Shown here piece by piece: positions 32,566 through 40,631 of a DNA stretch of 54,619 bases (position 1 is the stretch's first letter; each line of letters starts with the position of its first letter). A program made the position numbers and the translations under genes. Source of the stretch: MGBC124762 sp048201935 (GTDB lineage Bacteria > Bacillota > Clostridia > Oscillospirales > Oscillospiraceae); the NCBI GenBank assembly GCA_048201935.1, contig DBFBGR010000017.1:1-54619 (forward strand), in the 5' to 3' direction. Under the pieces are notes generated by a model that did not search any database, was not told the origin of the DNA, and saw only the letters and a program-made list of their open reading frames with translations.

Positions 32566-32597
32566 AACGAGGTCACATCCGAAGATGTGACCTCGTT
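32566..32597 (-). terminator. Terminator of tRNA-Leu(CAG)
   Basis: A 14-bp stem AACGAGGTCACATC/GATGTGACCTCGTT with T6 on the minus strand. Confidence 0.9.
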
Positions 32598-32684
32598 TGG
32601 TGCGCGAGGCGGGAGTCGAACCCGCACGTCCTTGCGAACACTGGCACCTGAAGCCAGCGAGTCTACCAATTCCACCACTCGCGC
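32598..32684 (-). tRNA. tRNA-Leu(CAG)
   Basis: The minus strand reads GCGCGAG ... CTCGCGC with an encoded CCA. The anticodon arm is CTGGC-TTCAGGT-GCCAG (anticodon CAG), with a long variable arm and a CGGGTTCGACTCCCG T-arm. Confidence 0.95.
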
Positions 32685-32724
32685 AAAAGCCTGCGCAAAG
32701 CGTATACCGCTTAGCGCAAGTGAT

Positions 32725-32753
32725 ATATTACCATGTTGGAGCCGGACTGTCAA
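32725..32753 (-). promoter_or_regulatory. Promoter of tRNA-Leu(CAG)
   Basis: TTGACA (32748-32753), a 17-bp spacer and TAATAT (32725-32730) on the minus strand. Confidence 0.75.
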
Positions 32754-32795
32754 CACTTTTTTTCGCCACGCCGGGAAAAAGTTTGAAAAAACCGC

Positions 32796-32824
32796 TTGCA
32801 TTTCCAAAAGAAGTGTGCTAACAT
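32796..32824 (+). promoter_or_regulatory. Promoter of tRNA-Arg(ACG)
   Basis: TTGCAT (32796-32801), a 17-bp spacer and TAACAT (32819-32824). Confidence 0.7.
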
Positions 32825-32851
32825 ATACAAGCTGTCGTTAGGACAGTGTAC

Positions 32852-32928
32852 GCGGCTGTAGCTCAGCTGGATAGAGTGACTGGCTACGAACCAGTAGGTC
32901 GGGGGTTCGAATCCCTTCAGCCGTACCA
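32852..32928 (+). tRNA. tRNA-Arg(ACG)
   Basis: The acceptor GCGGCTG pairs with CAGCCGT (a G-U first pair), then A and CCA. The anticodon arm is ACTGG-CTACGAA-CCAGT (anticodon ACG). The D-arm is GTAGCTCAGCTGGATAGAG. Confidence 0.95.
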
Positions 32929-32929
32929 A

Positions 32930-32966
32930 AAAAAGAAGGACTGCTTTGTGGCAGTCCTTCTTTTTT
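32930..32966 (+). terminator. Bidirectional terminator after tRNA-Arg
   Basis: A stem GAAGGACTGC/GCAGTCCTTC flanked by A and T runs. It also ends the small gene on the minus strand. Confidence 0.9.
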
Positions 32967-32967
32967 G

Positions 32968-33147
32968 CTACCGGGGCAGCTTGCTGGCCACGGTGTCGGC
33001 GGCGTCCTCCGCCATGCGCCCGACCTGCTTGACGGTCTTGTGGGCGGCGCTTTTGATGTTTTTCTCGTTCTTCATCATAGTCGCCCCCACTGCGGCCCCA
33101 GCCATCATTCCCAGGCCAATGCCCTTCAAAAACGGATGTCCAGTCAT
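32968..33147 (-). CDS. Small YtxH-like membrane-associated protein
   Basis: A 59-residue protein with a Gly/Ala/Met-rich hydrophobic segment (GIGLGMMAGAAVGATMM) followed by an amphipathic Lys/Ala/Asp helix. This layout resembles YtxH-like stress proteins, but similarity at this length is weak. It is recognised as a gene by AAAGGAGGG before the ATG at 33147 and by the terminator at its end. The function is unknown. Confidence 0.65.
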   Translation of the reverse strand: MTGHPFLKGIGLGMMAGAAVGATMMKNEKNIKSAAHKTVKQVGRMAEDAADTVASKLPR

Positions 33148-33199
33148 GGGTATCCCTCCTTTGCCTTTGTTAGTATGGCCCGAATTTGCAAAAAATCCA

Positions 33200-33228
33200 T
33201 TGCGTATCGCCGTCAATTTCTGTATAAT
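33200..33228 (+). promoter_or_regulatory. Promoter of the ligase-pyr operon
   Basis: TTGCGT (33200-33205), a 17-bp spacer and TATAAT (33223-33228). It lies 40-70 bp before the ligase start and is the only promoter I see ahead of pyrC. Confidence 0.75.
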
Positions 33229-33250
33229 AAAAATAGTATGTAAACGCCAA

Positions 33251-33280
33251 GGAGAAAGGGGGGCAGCGCGTGTGAAGCTC
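33251..33280 (+). repeat. Copy 1 of duplicated pyrC start region
   Basis: A 30-base segment from GGAGAAAGGG to GTGAAGCTC, identical to 36676-36704 except for one extra G in the G run. It supplies the ribosome binding site and the first three codons of the ligase gene. Confidence 0.9.
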
Positions 33281-34648
33281 CAGCCGCAGGGGAGAACTCC
33301 GGGCTCCACCTTGTTTTTTCAGAGATTGACGGCGATCTTCCTGGCCGGTATGGCCACTGTATGGCTGCTGTACCCCGGCGGGAGCTATGAGAACATCACC
33401 CAGAGCAAGGCGGTCCTTTTTTTCTCCCTCGCGGGAGGCTTCGTGCTGGTTTCTTTGTTGGGGCGCTTAGAGCTCTGCCTGATCGGCGGCGGCAAATGCC
33501 TGGGGCCTGTGGAACGCTGGAAGCGTTGGACCCTGCCCCAAAGGGCGGTCTTTATCTACTGGTGTGCCGCGCTGGTCTCTACCCTCGCCTCGGCGCACCT
33601 GGACGTGGCGTTTCTGGGCAGTGGCCGTTATGGCGGCTTTCTCACCATCACATTGTATTGCTGGAGCTTCTTGCTGATCGCCGATGGCTATATGCCCAAA
33701 CGGTGGCTTTTGTGGCTCTTGGCCGGTATGGTGAGCCTGAACTGCCTCCTGAGCCTCGTTCAGCTATTGGGATATAATCCCTTTGGCCTATACCCGGCGG
33801 GCATGACCTATTATGACGCCAACCTCCGCTACGCCGGGGAATTTCTCGGCACAATCGGGAATGTGGACATCCTCTCCGCGGTGCTATGTGTCGCCATCCC
33901 TCTGCTGTGGATATCGCTCCTTCGTTTGAAAACGCCCTGGCGCTTTGCGCTACTGGTCCCCTTGGCGCTCTGCCTGGGGGTGCTGCTTTGGGCGTTCGTG
34001 GCTGGCGGGGTCGTGGCTGTTTTGCTCAGCGCTCTTTTTACCCCGCCGGTCCTGGCCCGGGAGAAGAAGCGCAGGCTGCTTTTGCTGGCCTTGGCACTGG
34101 CCCTGCTGATGGGCGGGGTCGTTACCATATACGCCGTCGGTGACAAGATCGGCGGCCCTGCCGCGGAGGCCTCGGCCCTTCTCCACGGCCAGTGGGACGA
34201 CCGCTTTGGCTCGAGCCGGCTCTACATCTGGCGAAAAACCGCGGAGCTCATACCCCAGCGGCCACTGCTGGGCGGTGGGCCTGACACCTTGGGACTGCGC
34301 TCCGACATCGCCTTCGAGCGATTCAACGACCTCACTGGCACCATGATCCGCGCCCAGGTGGATGATGCCCACAACGAATACCTGAACATCCTGGTCAATC
34401 AGGGACTGCTGGGCCTTTTGACCTACCTGGCCGTTTTGGGGTCGGTCCTGGTGGTCTGGCTGCGTCGCGCGCCTGGGGACAACGTGGCGGCCATCTGTGG
34501 CGGCGGCGCCTTCTGCTATAGCATCCAAGCGTTTTTTGGCCTTGCGTCCCTGGCGTCTACGCCGCTTTTCTGGATATGCATGGCCCTGTGTGTGGGAAAA
34601 AGAGAGAACGAAGGAACACGCGACGATAAGGAGAGTGCGGTATGCTGA
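33272..34648 (+). CDS. O-antigen ligase / Wzy_C domain membrane protein
   Basis: This 458-residue membrane protein has about 11-12 hydrophobic segments. The Wzy_C hallmark is a long extracellular loop ending in DDAHNEYLNILVNQGLLGLL, with GSGRYGGFLT near residue 110. The family includes O-antigen ligases, polymerases and protein O-oligosaccharyltransferases; which applies is not decidable here. The start is the GTG at 33272 inside a copy of the pyrC start region, so its first codons (VKLQPQGR) resemble those of PyrC (VKLLLRQGR). Its stop overlaps the start of the next gene by 7 bases (ATGCTGA), indicating translational coupling. Confidence 0.85.
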   Translation: MKLQPQGRTPGSTLFFQRLTAIFLAGMATVWLLYPGGSYENITQSKAVLFFSLAGGFVLVSLLGRLELCLIGGGKCLGPVERWKRWTLPQRAVFIYWCAALVSTLASAHLDVAFLGSGRYGGFLTITLYCWSFLLIADGYMPKRWLLWLLAGMVSLNCLLSLVQLLGYNPFGLYPAGMTYYDANLRYAGEFLGTIGNVDILSAVLCVAIPLLWISLLRLKTPWRFALLVPLALCLGVLLWAFVAGGVVAVLLSALFTPPVLAREKKRRLLLLALALALLMGGVVTIYAVGDKIGGPAAEASALLHGQWDDRFGSSRLYIWRKTAELIPQRPLLGGGPDTLGLRSDIAFERFNDLTGTMIRAQVDDAHNEYLNILVNQGLLGLLTYLAVLGSVLVVWLRRAPGDNVAAICGGGAFCYSIQAFFGLASLASTPLFWICMALCVGKRENEGTRDDKESAVC

Positions 34649-36657
34649 CAACACAAAAACAAAAGCTCATAAGTCTGAATCTGGCGGCGTTGCTCATCCT
34701 TTTGCTCGCGCTGCCTGTGGGCGCGGCCGAACCCGCGCAGACAGGCTCCGAGGGCCTGCGGGAGGCCCTTTTGGCCCAGCAGATGGAGCGCATCGCGCCG
34801 GCTGGAGAGGAGGAGCAGGCGGAGCTGTCCGCGCAGGAGCCCTACCGGCTCCAGGTGGGGACGACGGTATTCAAGTCCGACCAGGACCGAAGCGGCACGG
34901 GCTGGGCCTACACCGCCGCCAACCACCGTCTGACGCTGAACGGCTATCAGGGCGGAGGAATTGCCGCCAGCGGCGACTTGGTCATCTACACTTATGGAGA
35001 AAACCAGGTTACCGGGAAAAATGGCACCCGTTATGGCGAGGATGGCATCGTTGTGGACGGTGCGCTTGAGATCAATGTGAAGAGGAATAGCACTTTGCAG
35101 GTCAGCGGCGGCAGTGGACGTGAGGGGGCGGGGCAAGGAGTCAGCGTTCCCAGAGGCTATCTGACCTGCTGGATCACAGGTGGCTTCTATGCCCAGGGCG
35201 GAGAGCTTACCTTAGCCGCTGACGCTGGTGGTCATGGACTTTACGCCGGAGGCGTATCGCTTTATGGTATTGGGGACCAAGGCATCGCGATAGCCCAGGG
35301 GGGCCAGTCGAGAAAAGGCATAGGCGGCAGCGGCATTTTTTCACTCTCTGTCTACGTCGACGTGAACTGTATGGTGGTTGGCGCTGAAGGCCTTTTGGGC
35401 GGAGATGGGATATTTTTTGGCAACTCCTGCAACATCGGCATCATAGAGGGCTATTTCGCTGGCGGCGCAGCCTCAAGCGCTAGTATTTACAATGGGGTCC
35501 CCATCTACAACAGTGACGGGGTCAGTTGGTACTACAATGAGCACACCACTCTAACCGAAGTCGGTCGGGAGCTTGTCGTCACCGTGAATGAATACACGCT
35601 CCGCTTAAACGGCAACGGCGGGCGGTATAACGGCCAGACCTATGTTTCCGACACTCAGAAGTATCCGTCGTACTATTGGCTATCGGACTACATTTTCCAG
35701 CGGGACAAATACGCCCAAGTGGGCTGGAAAGAGTCGAACGGCGACTTTGTGGCGCTCAACGACTTTTATAACCCTGAGGCCGATACGACCTTGTCCGCCG
35801 AATGGATCATGGTGGACCCCGGAGACATCGTGATCAATAGTCTCTCTGGGACCTTGAACGACGGCAGTCATTACCGTTCCCAACGCACTGCCCTGACCTT
35901 GCCCATGCGGCTTCAGGGATATAATGATACAAGTGTGTTAGGCTGGTCCAGCGCCGTGGACCCGCGTATTGACTTTGATACATACGCCGTGGAGGGGGCC
36001 TGGTACGAAGGGGGAGACGTGATCCTGCCGGACAAGGACCGCGTACAGCTACTTTACGGCCACGCTGCCGGCGGAAACTATGCCCGCTATCACCCCAATG
36101 GCGGAACGATCCAAGACGGCGGCACGATCCTGGTGCAGTATACGACTCCTACTGGTGGAGATCTGGAGGTCTACGCCTTGGATGACAGCGCCATGACCGC
36201 GCCTCAGGGTTGCGTCTTCCGGGGCTGGTCCCGGGCTGCTGATGTGGACACGATACGTTATAAAGCGGGGGAGGTCATCTCCCACACCCCTACACAGACC
36301 AGCGAGGTCATCGACCTTTACGCTGTCTGGGAGCAGGTGGAGTTTGTGGAGACCCTTGAGCCGGGCGTTCAGGTGCGCAGTAACACCGAAACCGGGGAAG
36401 TGAGCGTGGAGCTGACCCAGGAATGGTGCCAGGACAAGGGCGCGCAAACGGTGATCGCCGCCGGCTATTCCGGCGCGGGCGGGGCCAGGATGCTGGATGC
36501 CGCCGTGGCCTCGTGTGGGACCGGGGATGTGCGGCTGACCGTCGCCGGCTCGCCCAAGACGCCGAACCAGGTCAAGCTGTTTGTTCTGGACAATGACCTG
36601 GCTCCGACCTGCGCCTGCCTTGAGACGGTGGTTTTTTCGACGCAGGACCAGAACTGA
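34642..36657 (+). CDS. Large secreted protein with repeat-rich fold
   Basis: This 671-residue protein has a signal peptide (LISLNLAALLILLLALPVGA, cleavage near residue 28). Residues about 75-300 are Gly-rich with short repeating strands (LTLNGYQGGGIAASGDLVIY, IVVDGALEINVKRN), suggesting a beta-helix. Residues about 315-395 and 475-570 resemble Listeria-Bacteroides/InlB-type repeats (LRLNGNGGRYNGQTYV ... AQVGWKE, and YHPNGGTIQDGG ... VFRGWSR ... YAVWE). No LPXTG, SLH or C-terminal anchor is visible, so the attachment is unknown. It is coupled to the ligase-like gene and may be its substrate or partner, which is inference. AT content is higher than in the pyr genes after it. Confidence 0.75.
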   Translation: MLTTQKQKLISLNLAALLILLLALPVGAAEPAQTGSEGLREALLAQQMERIAPAGEEEQAELSAQEPYRLQVGTTVFKSDQDRSGTGWAYTAANHRLTLNGYQGGGIAASGDLVIYTYGENQVTGKNGTRYGEDGIVVDGALEINVKRNSTLQVSGGSGREGAGQGVSVPRGYLTCWITGGFYAQGGELTLAADAGGHGLYAGGVSLYGIGDQGIAIAQGGQSRKGIGGSGIFSLSVYVDVNCMVVGAEGLLGGDGIFFGNSCNIGIIEGYFAGGAASSASIYNGVPIYNSDGVSWYYNEHTTLTEVGRELVVTVNEYTLRLNGNGGRYNGQTYVSDTQKYPSYYWLSDYIFQRDKYAQVGWKESNGDFVALNDFYNPEADTTLSAEWIMVDPGDIVINSLSGTLNDGSHYRSQRTALTLPMRLQGYNDTSVLGWSSAVDPRIDFDTYAVEGAWYEGGDVILPDKDRVQLLYGHAAGGNYARYHPNGGTIQDGGTILVQYTTPTGGDLEVYALDDSAMTAPQGCVFRGWSRAADVDTIRYKAGEVISHTPTQTSEVIDLYAVWEQVEFVETLEPGVQVRSNTETGEVSVELTQEWCQDKGAQTVIAAGYSGAGGARMLDAAVASCGTGDVRLTVAGSPKTPNQVKLFVLDNDLAPTCACLETVVFSTQDQN

Positions 36658-36675
36658 CACGATTCAGATCACTTA

Positions 36676-36704
36676 GGAGAAAGGGGGCAGCGCGTGTGAA
36701 GCTC
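36676..36704 (+). repeat. Copy 2 (native) of the pyrC start region
   Basis: GGAGAAAGGGGGCAGCGCGT followed by GTGAAGCTC. This is the ribosome binding site and start of pyrC; copy 1 lies 3.4 kb upstream. Confidence 0.9.
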
Positions 36705-37967
36705 TTGCTCAGGCAGGGGCGGTTTATCGACCCCGCCGGCGGCATTGGCGGCGTGATGGACATCCTCTTGGAGGAGGGCCGGGTGGCCCGCATCGCCAGC
36801 GCCATCCATGAGCCCGACGCCCAGGTGTTAGACCTGACGGGCCTTGTGGTCTGCGCCGGGCTTGTGGATATGCACGTCCATCTCCGGGACCCCGGCCTCA
36901 CCCACAAGGAGACCATCGAAACTGGCCGCAACGCCGCCGCCGCCGGCGGCGTGACCGCCGTGGCCTGTATGCCCAACACCAAACCCGTGGCCGACAGCCC
37001 CGAGACCATCCGCTATATCCTGGAAAAGGCCGCCGGGCCGGGGCCCAAGGTCTTTCCCATCGCCGCGCTGACCTTGGGCGAGGCGGGGGAGACCCTCTCC
37101 GACTCCAAGGCCCTGCGTGAGGCGGGGGCAGTGGCCCTCAGCGATGACGGCGTACCCGTCCAAAGCGCCAACGTCATGCGCGACGGCCTCATCCTGGCCG
37201 CCCGGCACGGCATGGCGGTGCTGTCCCACTGCGAGGACGCTGACATGGTGAAAAACTACGCCGTCAACGAAGGCCCGGTGTCCCGGGCCCTTGGCATCCC
37301 CGGACGGCCCGCCATTGCCGAGGAGCTGATGGTGAGCCGGGACGCCATGCTGGCCGAGGAGACCGGCGCGGCGGTGCACATCTGCCATGTGTCCACCGCC
37401 AAGAGCGTGGACATTATCCGCCGCTACAAGCGCCGTGGCGTGAAGATCACCTGCGAGACCTGCCCCCAGTATTTTTCGCTGACCGAGGACGAGGTGCTGA
37501 CCCAAGGCTCCCTGGCCCGGGTCAACCCGCCCCTTCGCACCAAGGCCGATGTGGAGGGCATCATCCGGGGGCTGCAGGACGGCACCATCGACGCCATCGT
37601 CACCGATCACGCCCCCCACGCCCCGGAGGAGAAGGCCCGGCCCCTCACCGAGGCCCCCAGCGGCATGGTGGGGCTGGAGACCTCTTTGGCGGTGTCTTTG
37701 ACCTATCTCTACCACACCGGAAAGCTGCCTCTGCCGGACATTTTGCGCAAGATGACCCTGAACCCAGCGGCCATCCTCCGCATCCCGGCGGGACGGCTGG
37801 CGGTGGGCGGCGCGGCCGATATCACCGTCTTCGACCCCAACGAGACTTGGACGGTGGAGCCGGAGAGATTTCAGTCCAAGTCCCGCAACACGCCCTTCGC
37901 CGGGCATACCCTGCAGGGCAAGGTCAAGTATACCATCGTAGACGGCCAGATCGTCTACCGGGGATAA
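36696..37967 (+). CDS. pyrC: Dihydroorotase
   Basis: This 423-residue amidohydrolase makes dihydroorotate from carbamoyl aspartate in pyrimidine synthesis. The zinc-binding HVHLRDPG is at residues 60-67, HICHVSTAKS and TCETCPQYF carry further metal and substrate contacts, and VTDHAPHA holds the catalytic Asp. The GTG start is preceded by GGAGAAAGGGGG. It begins the pyr block (pyrC-pyrF-pyrK-pyrD); pyrB, pyrE and carAB are not in the window. Confidence 0.95.
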   Translation: MKLLLRQGRFIDPAGGIGGVMDILLEEGRVARIASAIHEPDAQVLDLTGLVVCAGLVDMHVHLRDPGLTHKETIETGRNAAAAGGVTAVACMPNTKPVADSPETIRYILEKAAGPGPKVFPIAALTLGEAGETLSDSKALREAGAVALSDDGVPVQSANVMRDGLILAARHGMAVLSHCEDADMVKNYAVNEGPVSRALGIPGRPAIAEELMVSRDAMLAEETGAAVHICHVSTAKSVDIIRRYKRRGVKITCETCPQYFSLTEDEVLTQGSLARVNPPLRTKADVEGIIRGLQDGTIDAIVTDHAPHAPEEKARPLTEAPSGMVGLETSLAVSLTYLYHTGKLPLPDILRKMTLNPAAILRIPAGRLAVGGAADITVFDPNETWTVEPERFQSKSRNTPFAGHTLQGKVKYTIVDGQIVYRG

Positions 37968-37982
37968 AAAGGAGATATACAT

Positions 37983-38906
37983 ATGGGATTCGACATTCTG
38001 CAAGAGAAGATCCGCAAGCTGAAAAACCCCACCGTGGCCGGTCTGGACGCGCGGCTGGAGTACATTCCCCAGGCATTGGTGAAGGACTGCTTCGACCGCT
38101 ACGGCGAGACCTTGGAGGGCGCGGCCCAGGCGGTCTACCGCTACAACTGCGACCTGATGGACGCGCTCCAGGGTGTGGTCCCCGCTGTCAAGCCCCAGGC
38201 GGCCTACTATGAGCTGCTGGGCTGGCCCGGGGTCAAGGCCCTGGCCGACACCATCCAGTACGCCCACGACAAAGGCTACTACGTCATCGCCGACATCAAG
38301 CGTGGCGACATCGGCTCCACCGCCCAGGCCTACGCCGAGGGCTGGCTGGGCAAGAGCGCTGTGGGCAGCCAGGCCCTGGCCCCCTTCAACGCCGACTGCG
38401 TCACCATCAACGGCTACATGGGCTCGGACGCTATTCTGCCCTTCCTCAACATCGCCAAGGACGAGGGCAAGGACGTGTTTTTGCTGGTGAAGACCTCCAA
38501 CCCCTCCTCCGGCGAGCTTCAGGACATGATCGCCGGGGACCGTCAGGTCTATACCGTCATGGCCGACCTATGCGCCCGGCTTGGCAAGGGCTCAGAGGGC
38601 GAGAGAGGGTATCAGGCCCTGGGGGCGGTGGTGGGAGCCACCTATCCCGCCGAGATCAAAGAGCTGCGCCGCCGCATGGAACACACCTTCTTCCTGGTCC
38701 CGGGCTACGGCGCCCAGGGCGGTACCGCCGAGGATGTGCGCCACGCCTTTGACCGCTACGGTTGGGGTGCGGTCATCAACTCCTCCCGTGGCATCCTATG
38801 CGCCTGGAAGAAGATGGAAAACGGCGAGGCGCATTACCAAGAGGCCGCCAAGCAGGCCGCCGAGGCCATGCGCGACGACATCAAAAAGTACGTCACCATC
38901 GTATAA
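37983..38906 (+). CDS. pyrF: Orotidine-5'-phosphate decarboxylase (type 2)
   Basis: A 307-residue enzyme that converts OMP to UMP. The catalytic motif VIADIKRGDIGSTAQAYAE is at about residues 95-113, and LVPGYGAQGGTAED lines the phosphate site. The length and sequence fit the longer PyrF subfamily found in Actinobacteria and Clostridia rather than the 230-residue type. AAGGAGATATACAT precedes the ATG. Confidence 0.95.
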   Translation: MGFDILQEKIRKLKNPTVAGLDARLEYIPQALVKDCFDRYGETLEGAAQAVYRYNCDLMDALQGVVPAVKPQAAYYELLGWPGVKALADTIQYAHDKGYYVIADIKRGDIGSTAQAYAEGWLGKSAVGSQALAPFNADCVTINGYMGSDAILPFLNIAKDEGKDVFLLVKTSNPSSGELQDMIAGDRQVYTVMADLCARLGKGSEGERGYQALGAVVGATYPAEIKELRRRMEHTFFLVPGYGAQGGTAEDVRHAFDRYGWGAVINSSRGILCAWKKMENGEAHYQEAAKQAAEAMRDDIKKYVTIV

Positions 38907-38924
38907 AGAGAGGAGGCGAGGGAC

Positions 38925-39698
38925 ATGCAGCAGAGCTGTACCCTGGTCGACAAGGTCCAAATGGGGCCCAATACCTGGTGGTTCCAACTGGAGTGCGGCC
39001 AGATGATCGAGAAGACCTTCCGGGGCCCGGGCCAGTTCGTCCATATCGCCTGCGGCCATTCCCGGCTGCTGCGGCGGCCAATCTCGGTGTGTACCTGCCA
39101 AGACGACAGTCCTGAGGGCGGCCTGGCCATCGTTTTCGAGGTCCGAGGGCAGGGCACCGACTGGCTGGCCCGCCGGGAGATCGGCGACAAGCTGGACGTG
39201 CTGGGCCTGCTGGGCAACGGATTTATGCTAAGGGCAGACGGGCGGTATCTGCTGGCCGGGGGGGGTATTGGCGTGCCGCCGCTGTACGGCTGCGCCCAAT
39301 ACGCTGACGGCAAGGCCACGGCGGTGCTGGGCTTCCGCTCGGCGGAGCGGGCCATCCTGCTTCCGCAGTTTGCTGATATCTGTCAAGATGTTCGCCTTTA
39401 CACCGATGACGGAAGCCTTGGCGCGAAAGGCTATGTGGCCGACGGCGTGCGGGCGGTCCTTGACAAGGATAAAGACTTTACAGCCGTTCTGGCCTGCGGA
39501 CCCAAGGTGATGCTCCGGGGCGTGGCCCAAGCGGCGGAGGAGTACGGCATTCCCTGCCAGGTGTCCATGGAGGAGCGGATGGCCTGCGGCGTGGGAGCCT
39601 GTCTGGGCTGCGCGGTCCAGATGGCCGACGGCTCCATGAAGCACGTGTGCAAGGACGGCCCTGTGTTCAACGCCGGGGAGGTGGACTGGAATGTCTAA
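38925..39698 (+). CDS. pyrK: Dihydroorotate dehydrogenase B, electron transfer subunit
   Basis: This 257-residue flavoprotein passes electrons from PyrD to NAD+. It has an N-terminal FAD-binding barrel (LLRRPISVC), a NAD-binding GGGIGVPPL, and a C-terminal [2Fe-2S] site from MACGVGACLGCAVQ plus HVCKDGPVF. The last 8 bases overlap pyrD, as expected for a two-subunit complex. Confidence 0.95.
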   Translation: MQQSCTLVDKVQMGPNTWWFQLECGQMIEKTFRGPGQFVHIACGHSRLLRRPISVCTCQDDSPEGGLAIVFEVRGQGTDWLARREIGDKLDVLGLLGNGFMLRADGRYLLAGGGIGVPPLYGCAQYADGKATAVLGFRSAERAILLPQFADICQDVRLYTDDGSLGAKGYVADGVRAVLDKDKDFTAVLACGPKVMLRGVAQAAEEYGIPCQVSMEERMACGVGACLGCAVQMADGSMKHVCKDGPVFNAGEVDWNV

Positions 39699-40611
39699 GG
39701 TGGACCTGTCTGTCACCCTGGCCGGGGTGACGCTGAAAAATCCCATCGTTCCCGTGTCCGGGACCTTCGGCTTTGGGGAGGAGTACGGGGCGTATTTCGA
39801 CCTGGAGCGGCTGGGCGGTATGTGTGTCAAGGGCCTGACCCTGCACCCCCGAAATGGCAACCCGCCGCCCCGCATCGCCGAGACCCCCATGGGGATGCTC
39901 AACTCCGTGGGCCTGCAAAACCCCGGCGTGGACGCGTTTTTGGAGACCGAGTGGCCCCGGCTGAAGAAGCTGGACACGGTCATCATTGCCAACATCTCGG
40001 GCAATACCCCCGTCGAGTACGGCCAGATGTGCGAAAAGTTGTCGGGCGCCGGGGTCCCCATGATCGAGGTCAACGTCTCCTGCCCCAACGTGAAGGCGGG
40101 CGGACTGGCCTACGGCACCCGGCCCGAGCTGGCGGCGGAGGTCACCCGTGAGGCCAAGGCCCATGCGGGGAAGACCCCCGTGATGGTGAAGCTCTCGCCC
40201 AATGTCACCGATATCACGGAAATTGCCAAGGCTGTGGCGGACGCGGGTGCGGACGCGCTTAGCCTCATCAACACCATCCGGGGCATGCGCATCGACCCCA
40301 ATACCCGCCGCCCCATCCTCCATATGAACACCGGCGGGCTCTCCGGCCCGGCGGTGCTGCCCGTGGCCCTTCGCATGGTGTGGGAGGTCCACAATGCCGT
40401 GGACCTGCCCATTTTGGGCATGGGCGGGGTGTCGGACGCCGCCACGGCGGTGGAGATGTTGCTGGCCGGGGCCACCGCGGTGGGCATGGGCAGCGCCATC
40501 TTCGCCGACCCCATGGCCCCTGTCAAGACCATCGAGGGCCTGGAGAGCTGGTGTCAGACCCACGGCGTGACCGCCGCGCGGGACCTCACCGGCGGCGTAC
40601 AGCCCTGGTAA
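39691..40611 (+). CDS. pyrD: Dihydroorotate dehydrogenase B, catalytic subunit
   Basis: This 306-residue class 1B enzyme oxidises dihydroorotate to orotate with FMN. GTFGFGEEY, NPPPRIAETPMGMLNSVGLQ and NVSCPNVKAGG, with the catalytic Cys, are in place, and INTIRGM and GMGGVSD complete the FMN site. Its partner PyrK overlaps it upstream. Confidence 0.95.
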   Translation: MSKVDLSVTLAGVTLKNPIVPVSGTFGFGEEYGAYFDLERLGGMCVKGLTLHPRNGNPPPRIAETPMGMLNSVGLQNPGVDAFLETEWPRLKKLDTVIIANISGNTPVEYGQMCEKLSGAGVPMIEVNVSCPNVKAGGLAYGTRPELAAEVTREAKAHAGKTPVMVKLSPNVTDITEIAKAVADAGADALSLINTIRGMRIDPNTRRPILHMNTGGLSGPAVLPVALRMVWEVHNAVDLPILGMGGVSDAATAVEMLLAGATAVGMGSAIFADPMAPVKTIEGLESWCQTHGVTAARDLTGGVQPW

Positions 40612-40631
40612 ACCTGAGAGGAAGGGAAGCT

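Noticed and set aside
32460..32807. N-terminal extension of the XRE membrane protein
   Set aside because: It would translate through a terminator and tRNA-Leu(CAG).
32846..33271. N-terminal extension of the Wzy_C protein
   Set aside because: It would translate through tRNA-Arg, a terminator and the promoter.
33251..36704. Insertion sequence or transposon flanked by 30-bp direct repeats
   Set aside because: There is no transposase, integrase or terminal inverted repeat, and the repeat is a functional translation start rather than a typical target duplication.
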